From assembly GCA_964371025.1 (NCBI GenBank), contig CAYJKH010000002.1, forward strand, positions 1 to 64,000: 64,000 nucleotides of DNA, read 5' to 3'. Source of the stretch: CAYJDP01 sp964371025. GTDB lineage: Bacteria; Bacillota_I; Bacilli_A; RF39; UBA660. The position numbers and the translations under genes are program-made. Positions 43,319-51,636 of this stretch are shown piece by piece. How positions within the stretch are numbered: position 1 is the first letter of the stretch; each line of letters begins with the position of its first letter. The notes under the pieces were generated by a model. The model saw only the letters and a program-made list of their open reading frames with translations, did not search any database and was not told where the DNA came from.

Positions 43319-43528
43319 ATGGATATTATAATTGAATTTTTTAGAGATACATTAGATGGACAATTATATATAATTACAACAGTTATATCTACTATTTTAA
43401 TTATGGCATGTATTGGATACTTAGGAGAAAAATACCTAATAAAAAAGAAAAATATAGAATTTGCTAAGAAAACTTATGCTACAGTAGAAAATTCTAGTGT
43501 TGCACAAAATAATACAAATAATAAATAA
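43319..43528 (+). CDS. Small single-pass membrane protein upstream of cdaA
   Basis: The 69-residue protein has one membrane helix (about residues 14-36, LYIITTVISTILIMACIGYLG) and a Lys-rich cytoplasmic part with an Asn/Gln-rich tail. The ATG at 43319 follows GTAGGAGAG. An upstream in-frame ATG at 43283 has no RBS. It lies 12 nt before cdaA in the same transcript, so a role near the membrane diadenylate cyclase is possible but unsupported by family evidence. Confidence 0.65.
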   Translation: MDIIIEFFRDTLDGQLYIITTVISTILIMACIGYLGEKYLIKKKNIEFAKKTYATVENSSVAQNNTNNK

Positions 43529-43540
43529 AGGAGTGATTAG

Positions 43541-44368
43541 ATGTCAATAACTATGACAGATTTATTAAATATAGGAAGAAATATTTTAGACATATTAATA
43601 GTATGGGTTATATTTTATTTTATTCTTAAGCATATTAGAAATAATGTTAAACTATCATTAATTTTTAAAGGAGTAATATTAATACTGGGGTTAAAAATAA
43701 TTAGTGATGTATTTTCATTTACAACAATAGGAGTAATTTTAGAATATATTATAGAGTGGGGACCAATAGCATTAATTGTTATATTCCAACCTGAAATTAG
43801 AAATATATTAGAACAACTAGGACGTAGTCAATTACTAGGAAAACATAAAGCTTTAACTGTCGATGAAAGAGAAAGAATTGTGTATGAGTTAGTAGGAGCA
43901 ATTGATTATTTAAGAAAAGATAAAATTGGAGCATTAATTGTTTTAGAAAGAGATGTTAGTTTAAGAGATTATATAGTTAAGGCAAAAAAACTATATGCAG
44001 AAGTTACATCTGATTTATTAATAGCAATATTTTTTAAAGATAATCCACTTCATGACGGTGGGGTTATTATCCAAGGAAATACTATAAGTTGTGCTGGAGC
44101 AGTTTTCCCAACTAGTGATAGTTCAAATATGAATAAAAGACTTGGTACAAGACATAGAGCAGCATTAGGATTAAGTGAACAAACTGATTCAATATGTTTA
44201 GTGGTATCTGAAGAAACAGGAAGAGTATCGGTGGCTTTAAAAGGAGAATTATTATATAATTTATCAATTGATGATGTAAGAATGCTATTAATAGATGAAT
44301 TAAGACCAAAAAGCGGAGTACATGAAGATGAAATGGATGAGGATGATATATATGAAGAGAATAAGTAG
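43541..44368 (+). CDS. cdaA: Membrane diadenylate cyclase CdaA
   Basis: The 275-residue CdaA makes cyclic di-AMP from two ATP. Three N-terminal membrane helices (residues ~10-80) precede the DAC domain. Its motifs are HDGG (D172), at the usual DGA position, and GTRHRAALG (R204-R206). c-di-AMP controls potassium and osmotic balance and cell-wall stress. Its end overlaps cdaR by 17 nt. Gly for Ala in the DGA motif is a minor change. Confidence 0.95.
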   Translation: MSITMTDLLNIGRNILDILIVWVIFYFILKHIRNNVKLSLIFKGVILILGLKIISDVFSFTTIGVILEYIIEWGPIALIVIFQPEIRNILEQLGRSQLLGKHKALTVDERERIVYELVGAIDYLRKDKIGALIVLERDVSLRDYIVKAKKLYAEVTSDLLIAIFFKDNPLHDGGVIIQGNTISCAGAVFPTSDSSNMNKRLGTRHRAALGLSEQTDSICLVVSEETGRVSVALKGELLYNLSIDDVRMLLIDELRPKSGVHEDEMDEDDIYEENK

Positions 44369-45707
44369 AATGTTTAAAAATTTATTTCAAAGTATTGCAT
44401 TATTTTTCGATAGATGGTTAATTACTCCAATAACTAAATTAATATTAAAGATTACAGATTTATTTACTAATAATTCAGTTAGTTATGAAGCTTTTTTTAG
44501 AAAAAAATCAACTTTATTAGTTACAAGTTTATTACTAGCATTTGGGATATTTGTTTATATTGATCAAGAATCAAATGTAATAATAGATCAATATGCTGAA
44601 ATACTTTATAATCAACCAGTAACAGCATATTATAATGAAGAATTATATGTAGTAGAAGGATTGCCTGATACAGTTGATATAACTTTAGTAGGAGATAAAA
44701 CTCATATCTTCTTAGCTAAACAATCTCCTTCAAAAGGAGTTTCTGTTGACTTAACTGACTTAAAACCAGGTAATCATAAAGTAACCTTAGAATATAATCA
44801 AAGATTAAAATCAGTTGATTATAAATTAGATCCATCACAAATAACAATTTCAATATATGAAAAAGAAAGTACAACAAAATCTGTTACATATGATATATTA
44901 AATCAAGATAATTTAGATTCTAAATTATTTATTGAGGATGTTGAATTAGAAAGAACTGATGTTATTGTTAAAGGAGCAAGTCACCAACTTGAAAAAGTTG
45001 CATCAATTAAAGCCTTATTAGATGTAGATACTATAGCAAATCCTAAAGAAGGAGAAATTGATGTTAAAGATATACCTTTAGTAGCATATGATGAAGAAGG
45101 AAATATTGTCGAGGTAGAAATAGTTCCAGGAACAGTTGATGCCAAAGTAGTAATTACATCGCCTTCAAAAGAAGTTCCAATTAAAGTTGTTCCAGTCGGA
45201 GACTTAGCATTTGGAAAAGCAATATCTTCTATTAAAACTAGTGTAACAACAGTAACTGTATATGGACAAAAGGAAAAAGTCGATGAGTTAAATGAATTAG
45301 AAATAGAATTAGACGTAAAAGATTTACAAGAAAATAAAGAATTTACAGTAACTTTAGAAAAACCATCTGGAATTACAGAATTATCTGTCACAACAGTTAA
45401 AGTAGAAGTAATATTATCAGAGGCAACAACTAAAGAATTTAAAGATGTATCAATTGTTACAGAGAACTTAGATGATAAATATAAAGTTCAAGCTCTTTCT
45501 GAAAATGATATAAAAGTAACCATAGTTGTAAGTGGAAGTAGTGATGCAATTAATGCCTTAGATATCAATGGTATTAAAGCATATATTGACTTAGAAGGAT
45601 ATGGAGTAGGAGAACATGAAGTGCCTGTTAAAGTTATAGGGGATGATTTAACCTTATCTTATACTTCAAAAACAAAAAATGTAACAGTTAGAATTTTAGA
45701 AAAGTAG
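44352..45707 (+). CDS. cdaR: CdaA regulatory protein CdaR (YbbR domains)
   Basis: The ~451-residue protein has an N-terminal membrane helix (STLLVTSLLLAFGIFVYID) followed by repeated extracellular YbbR domains (e.g. PVTAYYNEELYVVEGLPDTVDITLVGD, later KVQALSENDIKVTIVVSGSSDAIN). CdaR binds and tunes CdaA. The ATG at 44352 lies inside cdaA with GAGG upstream; ATG 44370 just after the cdaA stop is an alternative. glmM, which often follows, is not present. A GAAA-loop terminator ends the operon. Confidence 0.9.
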   Translation: MKRISRMFKNLFQSIALFFDRWLITPITKLILKITDLFTNNSVSYEAFFRKKSTLLVTSLLLAFGIFVYIDQESNVIIDQYAEILYNQPVTAYYNEELYVVEGLPDTVDITLVGDKTHIFLAKQSPSKGVSVDLTDLKPGNHKVTLEYNQRLKSVDYKLDPSQITISIYEKESTTKSVTYDILNQDNLDSKLFIEDVELERTDVIVKGASHQLEKVASIKALLDVDTIANPKEGEIDVKDIPLVAYDEEGNIVEVEIVPGTVDAKVVITSPSKEVPIKVVPVGDLAFGKAISSIKTSVTTVTVYGQKEKVDELNELEIELDVKDLQENKEFTVTLEKPSGITELSVTTVKVEVILSEATTKEFKDVSIVTENLDDKYKVQALSENDIKVTIVVSGSSDAINALDINGIKAYIDLEGYGVGEHEVPVKVIGDDLTLSYTSKTKNVTVRILEK

Positions 45708-45725
45708 AGAAATCTACTTTTTTTC
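45701..45725 (+). terminator. Rho-independent terminator of the cdaA operon
   Basis: An 8-bp stem AAAGTAGA/TCTACTTT closed by a GAAA tetraloop and followed by T-rich sequence overlaps the cdaR stop codon. Confidence 0.85.
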
Positions 45726-45745
45726 TTTATAATAAAAAATATATA

Positions 45746-45754
45746 TGATATAAT
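45746..45754 (+). promoter_or_regulatory. Extended -10 promoter with very short leader
   Basis: TGATATAAT (-10 at 45749-45754) lies 16 nt before the ATG at 45771. Transcription is expected to begin near 45761, at the GGGTGAT Shine-Dalgarno itself. Confidence 0.6.
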
Positions 45755-45770
45755 TCTTTTGGGTGATAAT

Positions 45771-46235
45771 ATGAAAAAACAAGTAAAAAAAGTAGTAATT
45801 ACTACATTAGTAGTAGTAGCGGTTTTAGGAGCATTTTATGGAATATCTTTATATCTAAATAGCATTTCAGGTCCAAATTATGTAAAAGATGTAGCAGAGG
45901 CATATATTCAATATGATGAAATATTAGCAGGAAATACTTTTAGTAGTGATAAAAACGATTATAGTGTTGTTTACTTTGATAGAGAAGATGAATTTGTAAC
46001 AACTAATATTATGACAGCTATTAATGAAAATAATTCAACAGATAATCCGAAAAAAATTTATATAGTAGATATGTCTAATGCAATTAATAGTAAATATGTT
46101 AGTGAAAAAACTAATACTAAAGTGTCTAATTTAAGTGAATTAGAAATTGGAGAACCAACTTTAATTAATATTAAAAATGGTAAAGTTACTAAAGTAATTA
46201 CTAATACAGATGAAATAGTAGAATATATTAAATAA
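45771..46235 (+). CDS. Membrane-anchored thioredoxin-like protein without cysteines
   Basis: The 154-residue protein has an N-terminal membrane helix (about residues 5-28) and an extracellular domain. Strands (YSVVYFDRE, KKIYIVDMSN) and a C-terminal EPTLINIKNGKVTKVITNTDEIVEYI resemble the second half of a thioredoxin fold, where the cis-Pro lies in PTL. No Cys is present, so redox activity is excluded. The start at 45771 uses GGGTGAT as SD; an in-frame ATG at 45759 is inside the leader. Function unknown. Confidence 0.65.
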   Translation: MKKQVKKVVITTLVVVAVLGAFYGISLYLNSISGPNYVKDVAEAYIQYDEILAGNTFSSDKNDYSVVYFDREDEFVTTNIMTAINENNSTDNPKKIYIVDMSNAINSKYVSEKTNTKVSNLSELEIGEPTLINIKNGKVTKVITNTDEIVEYIK

Positions 46236-46263
46236 TCAAACTTAATAAGTTTGATTTTTATTT
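46234..46263 (+). terminator. Rho-independent terminator
   Basis: A 10-bp stem AATCAAACTT/AAGTTTGATT with a 3-nt loop is followed by TTTATTTTATT at the end of the thioredoxin-like gene. Confidence 0.85.
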
Positions 46264-46304
46264 TATTATTTATATATTTATGTTATGATTAAATTGGTGA
46301 TAAT

Positions 46305-47552
46305 ATGAAAAATAAAATAAAGAAAATAGTTTCTTCTAAAAAGAAAGCTATTAAAGAAATTAAGAATAAATCAAAAATAAGTCAAGATAGATTTACTACT
46401 AATGAAGTAATTATAGTAATAATAGTGGCAATGATTTTTGGACTAGCAATGGGTGCTATTATTACATATAATAGTAATTTTTCTAGTGTTAAAGGAATGG
46501 ATAAGTTTACTGAAGCATATAAAGATATTGTAAGTAATTATTATGAAGATGTTAATGAAGAAGATTTAATAAATGCCGCAATTAAAGGAATGATTGAATC
46601 ACTAGATGACCCGCATGCAACATATTATAATGAAGAAGAAACAGAAGCATTTAATCAAAGTGTAGATGGTAATTATGTTGGAATCGGAGTAACAGTTCAA
46701 GCATCAGTAGAGGATAATAAAACAATTGTTGTCGATATGTTTGAAAACTCACCAGCAAAAGAAGCAGGTATTAAAATAAATGACCAAATAATTAAAGTTG
46801 ATGATAAAGATGTAACGAATATGGATATCAATGATTTAACTGACTTAATTAAAGGTGAAGCAAATACTGATGTAAAAATAACTGTATTAAGAGATGGTAA
46901 AGAAATAGAATTAAATGTAACTAGAAAAGTAATAGATATACCATCGGTAGAAAGTGAAGTATTAGAAGAAAATAATCAAAAAATAGGATACATAGCTGTT
47001 AGTGTAATTGCAGGAAATACCTATAAGCAATTTTATGATCAATTAACTGATTTAGAAGATAAAAATATTGAGTCATTAATAATTGACTTTAGAGGAAACC
47101 CTGGAGGACATTTAGATCAAATAGAAATGATGATGGAATTATTTTTAGAAAAGGATGAAGTTTTATATCAATTAGAAACTAAAGGTAAAAAAGAAAAGTT
47201 TTATGATGAATCTAAAACTCATAGAGACTATGAAATTGTTGTTATAACTAATCAAGCATCAGCATCAGCAGCTGAATTATTTGCAGCAGCTATAAAAGAA
47301 AGTTATCCGAAAGGAACTATTCTTGGAGAAACAACATATGGAAAAGGATCTGTTCAACAAGCGAGCGAATTGGAAGATGGAACAAGTTTTAAATATACAA
47401 TTCAACAGTGGTTAACACCTAAAGGAAATTCAATTGATAAAAAAGGAATTGAACCTGATGTAGAAATTAAACTAGCTGATGAATACTTTATGGATCCATC
47501 ACAAGAAAATGATAATCAGTTGCAAGAGGCTATAAAATTATTAATAAAATAA
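46305..47552 (+). CDS. C-terminal processing protease (S41, CtpA/CtpB type)
   Basis: The 415-residue protein has a Lys-rich cytoplasmic N-terminus and a membrane helix (residues ~45-64). A PDZ domain follows (NYVGIGVTVQA, SPAKEAGIKINDQI). The S41 domain has catalytic Ser in SASAAELFAAA (about residues 319-324) and K347 in TYGKGSVQ. S41 proteases trim or degrade extracytoplasmic proteins. TTATGAT at 46283-46289 (TGT before TATGAT) and GGTGAT give a short-leader start. Confidence 0.93.
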   Translation: MKNKIKKIVSSKKKAIKEIKNKSKISQDRFTTNEVIIVIIVAMIFGLAMGAIITYNSNFSSVKGMDKFTEAYKDIVSNYYEDVNEEDLINAAIKGMIESLDDPHATYYNEEETEAFNQSVDGNYVGIGVTVQASVEDNKTIVVDMFENSPAKEAGIKINDQIIKVDDKDVTNMDINDLTDLIKGEANTDVKITVLRDGKEIELNVTRKVIDIPSVESEVLEENNQKIGYIAVSVIAGNTYKQFYDQLTDLEDKNIESLIIDFRGNPGGHLDQIEMMMELFLEKDEVLYQLETKGKKEKFYDESKTHRDYEIVVITNQASASAAELFAAAIKESYPKGTILGETTYGKGSVQQASELEDGTSFKYTIQQWLTPKGNSIDKKGIEPDVEIKLADEYFMDPSQENDNQLQEAIKLLIK

Positions 47553-47578
47553 ATAGAGATTAATTCTCTATTTTTTTT
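47551..47578. terminator. Terminator between convergent ctp and sortase genes
   Basis: A 9-bp stem AAATAGAGA/TCTCTATTT with a 5-nt loop leads into TTTTTTT on the plus strand. It lies over the stop of the S41 gene and the end of the minus-strand sortase gene. Confidence 0.85.
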
Positions 47579-48102
47579 GCAATGATTAATATTTGATTAT
47601 TTTTATTATTTGGACTACAGGTAGTTAATATTAATTCATCAAAATTAGTTTTAGAAAAATTAATATCTCCATCTTTTACTATTTCAGTTATGTGAACTAC
47701 CTCATAAATATTAGAAATATCTTTGTAATTAAACTCTATACTGCTACCTATATTTAATTTATTAATATTTTTAAAATAAGATATATTACTATTTCCAGAG
47801 TGGGCAGCTAATAATATTTTACTAGGATTTTTAAATGTAGTAGTATTTAATATTTCAACATTTAACTCTATATTATTAAATTTACTATTTATATCATATA
47901 ATGGAAGAGTTAAATTGAGCATATTTATTTTAATATTTCCAACAGGCTTTTCTTTTTCTATTACTTTTTCAAAAGAAACTTCTTCTCCAATAGTTGGAAT
48001 AGATTTATCTATTTCTTTTATTTTAGTATAATTAGAAGTAGTTGGGAATATATTATTGATATTAATTATTATAAGAATTAGTAATATACTTTTTTCTAGC
48101 AT
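47560..48102 (-). CDS. Sortase-family transpeptidase lacking the catalytic Arg
   Basis: The 180-residue protein has an N-terminal membrane helix and a sortase beta-barrel with catalytic His in LLAAHSGN (about H101) and Cys in ILTTCSPN (about C162). Sortases also need an Arg a few residues after the Cys. Here the remaining 18 residues (NNKNNQILIIAKKI and flanks) have no Arg; Gln, Ile or Lys occupy the candidate places. It overlaps the adhesin gene by 41 nt, so the VPDTS-tailed adhesin is probably its substrate. Activity is uncertain. Confidence 0.82.
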   Translation of the reverse strand: MLEKSILLILIIININNIFPTTSNYTKIKEIDKSIPTIGEEVSFEKVIEKEKPVGNIKINMLNLTLPLYDINSKFNNIELNVEILNTTTFKNPSKILLAAHSGNSNISYFKNINKLNIGSSIEFNYKDISNIYEVVHITEIVKDGDINFSKTNFDELILTTCSPNNKNNQILIIAKKIEN

Positions 48103-49519
48103 ATGTAAAACCTATAAAAATAATTAAACTAACAAATGATAAACTACTCGTTTTAATCTTAGAAGTATCTGGAACTTCTACTTTGTAATCATATAAATCT
48201 AGATTTTGAACTTCATTATTATTAACTATTATAGTAGGTATTTCAGCATAATAATAACCATCCGTTGTATTTAGTTGTTTAATAGTATAAGTACCATAAG
48301 GTAGAATTATTTTTGCAACGCCATTTATATCTGTTGTGATTGTATCTATTAAATTATTATTAATGTCATAGATTTCAAATGATATATTTTTCTCTTTTGA
48401 AAAATTATTTTCTGTACCAAAATATTTAGTTATAATTAATTCTTTTTTTATTATTTCATTTTCAATTATTAAATTTATATTTGGATTTTCTTTTGTAATT
48501 GAAAAATAAATAGGATCTTTATTTAGAATATATCCAGTTCCAGCTTTTATTTCTTTTAAATAATATTCCCCATAGCTTAAGTTTTCAATATTAATAAGGT
48601 TTTCATCATTAATAATTATTTCATTTATAAATTCATTATTTGAAGTATATAAATGAAATGTAGTACCAATTAAACTTCCTTCTCCAAGAGAATTAAAATT
48701 ACCTGTATCTTTATCTATTTTTTTTATACTTAAATTAGTTTCTTCCACATAGATAGTAAGAGAAGTATACTTAGGCTTCATATTACCTGCTGTTACTAAG
48801 TTTTGGGAGTTATTTGCTTCATAATAAAACAAGTCTCTATTATAGTCACTAGGAGTATGTTTTAAAGTTATAGTATGTTTACCAGGTTTAAGATTATTAA
48901 GAACTAGTTTATTATTATCAATAATAGCATTGTTACTAGTAACTTGATAACTATTTAATACATTATTTGAATCATTAATAGTTAAAGATTCTCCTTCGAT
49001 TATAGAGTATGCCTTATTATGAAATGAGGGGTTTACTTTATAAGAATCTACTAAGTTTTGTAATTCATTCATTTCAGCAGTAAAAATATTTATTTTTGGA
49101 CCTTTAAACCCGTCAGTAAAATAATAATTACCAGTAGGGTCTCCAATTTTCCATATCATTAATTGAGTTATGGCATACCATTTAGTATCACTTTTTTTAT
49201 TACCATATCCAAAATAAGCGAGTAATGATATTTCTTCTAATTGCTCTTTTGTAAAATTAGAAGTATGATCTTTTTTGGTATATAATGCATCAGCATTAAA
49301 TAGTTTGAATGGCTCAATACAATAAGCTGGGTATTTAGTAACACTATGTCTAAAAAATCTAGCTGTTTGATAATTAGTAGTACCATCTTTTTCTCTTGCC
49401 ATATTAATTCCAGATATGTAACTACTTTCATAGAAACTATCTTTAGCACTAACTTCCTCTAGTGCAGATGCGCTGTAAAAACAAAACGCAGTTATTAAGA
49501 AAATGAATATTTTTTTCAT
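48062..49519 (-). CDS. Thioester-domain surface adhesin with SpaA/CnaB repeats and sorting signal
   Basis: The 485-residue surface protein begins with a signal peptide (MKKIFIFLITAFCFYSASA). A thioester (TED/TQXA) domain follows, with C67 in YPAYCIEP and Q119 in WYAITQLMIW expected to form an internal thioester that can bind host targets covalently. Two SpaA/CnaB-like domains follow. The first keeps the Glu in YYLKEIKAG; the second has Gln (YTIKQLN). The C-terminus is a sorting signal: VPDTS, hydrophobic helix, YARKKY tail. The start at 49519 follows AGGAGGCAAAT; an upstream frame extension has no RBS. Confidence 0.88.
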   Translation of the reverse strand: MKKIFIFLITAFCFYSASALEEVSAKDSFYESSYISGINMAREKDGTTNYQTARFFRHSVTKYPAYCIEPFKLFNADALYTKKDHTSNFTKEQLEEISLLAYFGYGNKKSDTKWYAITQLMIWKIGDPTGNYYFTDGFKGPKINIFTAEMNELQNLVDSYKVNPSFHNKAYSIIEGESLTINDSNNVLNSYQVTSNNAIIDNNKLVLNNLKPGKHTITLKHTPSDYNRDLFYYEANNSQNLVTAGNMKPKYTSLTIYVEETNLSIKKIDKDTGNFNSLGEGSLIGTTFHLYTSNNEFINEIIINDENLINIENLSYGEYYLKEIKAGTGYILNKDPIYFSITKENPNINLIIENEIIKKELIITKYFGTENNFSKEKNISFEIYDINNNLIDTITTDINGVAKIILPYGTYTIKQLNTTDGYYYAEIPTIIVNNNEVQNLDLYDYKVEVPDTSKIKTSSLSFVSLIIFIGFTYARKKYITNSYNN

Positions 49520-49551
49520 TATTTGCCTCCTTTTTTTCTTAATTGAGATGA

Positions 49552-49580
49552 ATAATATCATATAAAAAAAAGATATGCAA
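49552..49580 (-). promoter_or_regulatory. Promoter of the adhesin-sortase operon
   Basis: On the minus strand TTGCAT (49575-49580), a 17-nt spacer and TATTAT (49552-49557) preceded by TGA form an extended -10 promoter 33 nt upstream of the adhesin ATG. Confidence 0.7.
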
Positions 49581-49586
49581 ATACCC

Positions 49587-49600
49587 AAAAATGCATTTTT
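49587..49600. promoter_or_regulatory. 14-bp palindrome just upstream of the adhesin promoter
   Basis: AAAAATGCATTTTT is a perfect palindrome ending 6 nt upstream of the -35 box, where an activator would bind. No known regulator is assigned. Confidence 0.4.
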
Positions 49601-49676
49601 AAAAATAAAGTATCTTCAAAATATTATATTCCTTTAAGAATTTAATATTTCTATAATAAAAGTGGAGTAGTTTAAT

Positions 49677-49703
49677 AAAAAAAAAGAATTAAATTCTTTT
49701 TTT
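49677..49703 (-). terminator. Rho-independent terminator of the Ord-like gene
   Basis: On the minus strand AAAAAGAATTTAATTCTTTTT folds as an 8-10-bp stem and runs into a long T-tract just after the stop at 49706. Confidence 0.75.
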
Positions 49704-49705
49704 GT

Positions 49706-50779
49706 TTAATATAAATAATCTGTTAAATCATCAATACAGTGTTTGATTGGATCCATTTCTGCAGTTGGAATAAATCCAGCTGGAGCATTTAATACATCAG
49801 GGACTCTGTTAACTGCTGTAGCACATGTTAATTCTACAGTAGAAGGTCTATTAATTATCATAGTAGTGTTTGGTTCTCCAATTACAGACCATTCATTTTT
49901 ATCAAATTCATCTTCTGTATATACTTTACCAATACATTCAGCTTCAATTGTAATTCCTTCCATAGTTTCAGTTGTAACAACAGCACTCATTCCTGTAGCA
50001 TCACCTTTTTTTATGATCATATTAAGTGTTTTTGATTCGATATCTTCAACTGCTATTTGTGGTACACACTTTTGAGTTTGACTAGTAACAGTTAATCCTA
50101 ATATATCAGTTAACCACCCATTAACATTCCACATATAAGAAGGCATAAAATCTCCATTATTAATTATAGTAGTTCTTTCATCTTCACTAATATTATCAGC
50201 GCTAGCTATTTGTTTATTAAACTCTTCAACAGATAACCCAGCTCCATGAGCTTGTGCTAGAGCAATTCCATAGTCTTCTACATTATATGAAGAACTACCT
50301 TTAATTTTAATTATTTTTTGAGTAGCTCCTGCCATACAATTAATTAAGTTACCCCAAAATACATCTTGATATCCAGTACCAGTAATAGTACAATTATTTT
50401 CTTCTGCTAAATTATTTATTTTCTCTGTTAATACTGGATTTGAATTCCAAGAGAAGAATGCTTCTTCACAAGTTGTTATTGCATTAACTCCAAGTTTAGC
50501 ACAAGTTAGTAAAGCTTCTTCACAGTCTTTTAATAAACTCATAGTCATAATAAAACAAATATCTGGTTTAACTTCACTCATCATAGCTTCCGCATCTTTT
50601 ACAGAAACAATTTTAACTCCTAAATCATCTCCTCCTAATACTGCTGAAACATCTTTTCCAATTAATTCTTCATTATTATCTATAGCTCCTACTAATTCGC
50701 AACCTTTTTCCATTGCATATCTCATAGTATATAGAGACATTTTCCCTGTTCCATATTGAACAAATCTAATTTTTTCCAT
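49706..50779 (-). CDS. DapB/2,4-diaminopentanoate-dehydrogenase-like oxidoreductase
   Basis: The 357-residue protein has an N-terminal Rossmann fold (VQYGTGKMSLYTMRYAMEKGCELVGAID). Its central region (GTGYQDVFWGNLINCMAG) and C-terminal half resemble 2,4-diaminopentanoate dehydrogenase and related NAD(P)-dependent amine dehydrogenases grouped with dihydrodipicolinate reductases. In ornithine fermenters the family acts in an amino-acid degradation cluster, but no ornithine genes lie nearby. It stands alone between terminators, with AGGAGGAT as RBS. The substrate is therefore open. Confidence 0.75.
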   Translation of the reverse strand: MEKIRFVQYGTGKMSLYTMRYAMEKGCELVGAIDNNEELIGKDVSAVLGGDDLGVKIVSVKDAEAMMSEVKPDICFIMTMSLLKDCEEALLTCAKLGVNAITTCEEAFFSWNSNPVLTEKINNLAEENNCTITGTGYQDVFWGNLINCMAGATQKIIKIKGSSSYNVEDYGIALAQAHGAGLSVEEFNKQIASADNISEDERTTIINNGDFMPSYMWNVNGWLTDILGLTVTSQTQKCVPQIAVEDIESKTLNMIIKKGDATGMSAVVTTETMEGITIEAECIGKVYTEDEFDKNEWSVIGEPNTTMIINRPSTVELTCATAVNRVPDVLNAPAGFIPTAEMDPIKHCIDDLTDYLY

Positions 50780-50859
50780 TAAATATCCTCCTACTATAAT
50801 GATAAATTATTATAAAGAATAAAACAAGTAAAGTGTAAATTAATATTAAAAATTTACAT

Positions 50860-50886
50860 AAATAAAAAAGCACTATTCAGTGCTTT
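50860..50886 (-). terminator. Rho-independent terminator of the repeat surface-protein gene
   Basis: On the minus strand an 8-bp stem AAAGCACT/AGTGCTTT with a 4-nt loop is followed by TTTTATTTATG. The stop codon lies inside the hairpin. Confidence 0.85.
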
Positions 50887-51574
50887 CTTCAGGAATAACT
50901 TCAGTTGGTATTGTTTCTACAACCTCATTATTAGTTTTAGGAGCGTATACAGTAACAAGACCAGTATACATTTTATTATTTAAAGAAACTGTGTATTGAT
51001 ACATTCCTTCAATGTTTGGGTTAACTTTAGAAGTATCTAATATAACTTTTCTTAATGTTTCATTATCTAAACTATCTAAAATATATGTTGATAATTCTGT
51101 AGGTAGGGGAGTATTAACTTCAATATCAATATCTTTTAATGTTAAAGATGATACAGTAGTACCTGCTAAATTTTTAATAATAATTTCACCATTATATTTT
51201 TTGTTTCCACAAGTAACAGTATAAGTATAAGTACCTTCTTGCATAATATTAACTTGCGAAGTATCTAGAGTTAATTGACTGATAGAATCATCATCTAAGC
51301 TTTCTTCTAAGTCTAAGTAATCTTCAACATTCATACTAATTGGTTCATTAATGTTTGAAGTAATAACTTTAAGTTTTATATCATTACTAATATCCATAGC
51401 AACTTTTTTTTGGATAACATCTACTGTTTTTAATTCATCATCAATAGAAGTAGGTACCATACTATTAAGGATAAAACCACTTCCAATAAATACCATACCA
51501 GAAAAAGCCAAAGCTAAATAAATAACGTTTATACTCTTATGTGATAATTTCTTTTTATTATTATTTGTACTCAT
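50873..51574 (-). CDS. Membrane-anchored protein with two tandem Ig-like repeats
   Basis: The 233-residue protein has a short basic N-terminus and a membrane helix (about residues 14-36). Two repeats of about 75 residues follow, each with LTLDTSQVN...EGTYTYTV...KYNGEIII or LDTSKVNPNIEGMYQYTV...MYTGLVTV. The fold resembles bacterial Ig-like/BIg repeats in surface proteins. The C-terminus is Glu/Thr-rich, without a sorting motif. Start at 51574 after AAAGAGG; the frame extends upstream without an RBS. Function unknown, probably exposed at the surface. Confidence 0.72.
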   Translation of the reverse strand: MSTNNNKKKLSHKSINVIYLALAFSGMVFIGSGFILNSMVPTSIDDELKTVDVIQKKVAMDISNDIKLKVITSNINEPISMNVEDYLDLEESLDDDSISQLTLDTSQVNIMQEGTYTYTVTCGNKKYNGEIIIKNLAGTTVSSLTLKDIDIEVNTPLPTELSTYILDSLDNETLRKVILDTSKVNPNIEGMYQYTVSLNNKMYTGLVTVYAPKTNNEVVETIPTEVIPEESTE

Positions 51575-51636
51575 AGTTAAACCTCTTTCTACTATATACA
51601 TTATATTATAATAAAAAAAAATTAACAAGAGAAATA

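Noticed and set aside
44981..45391. Minus-strand 136-codon frame opposite cdaR
   Set aside because: Low-complexity Ser/Thr-rich translation that mirrors the coding strand; no RBS.
49520..49588. Longer N-terminus for the adhesin
   Set aside because: The in-frame extension covers the leader and RBS. The Met at 49519 begins a clean signal peptide after AGGAGG.
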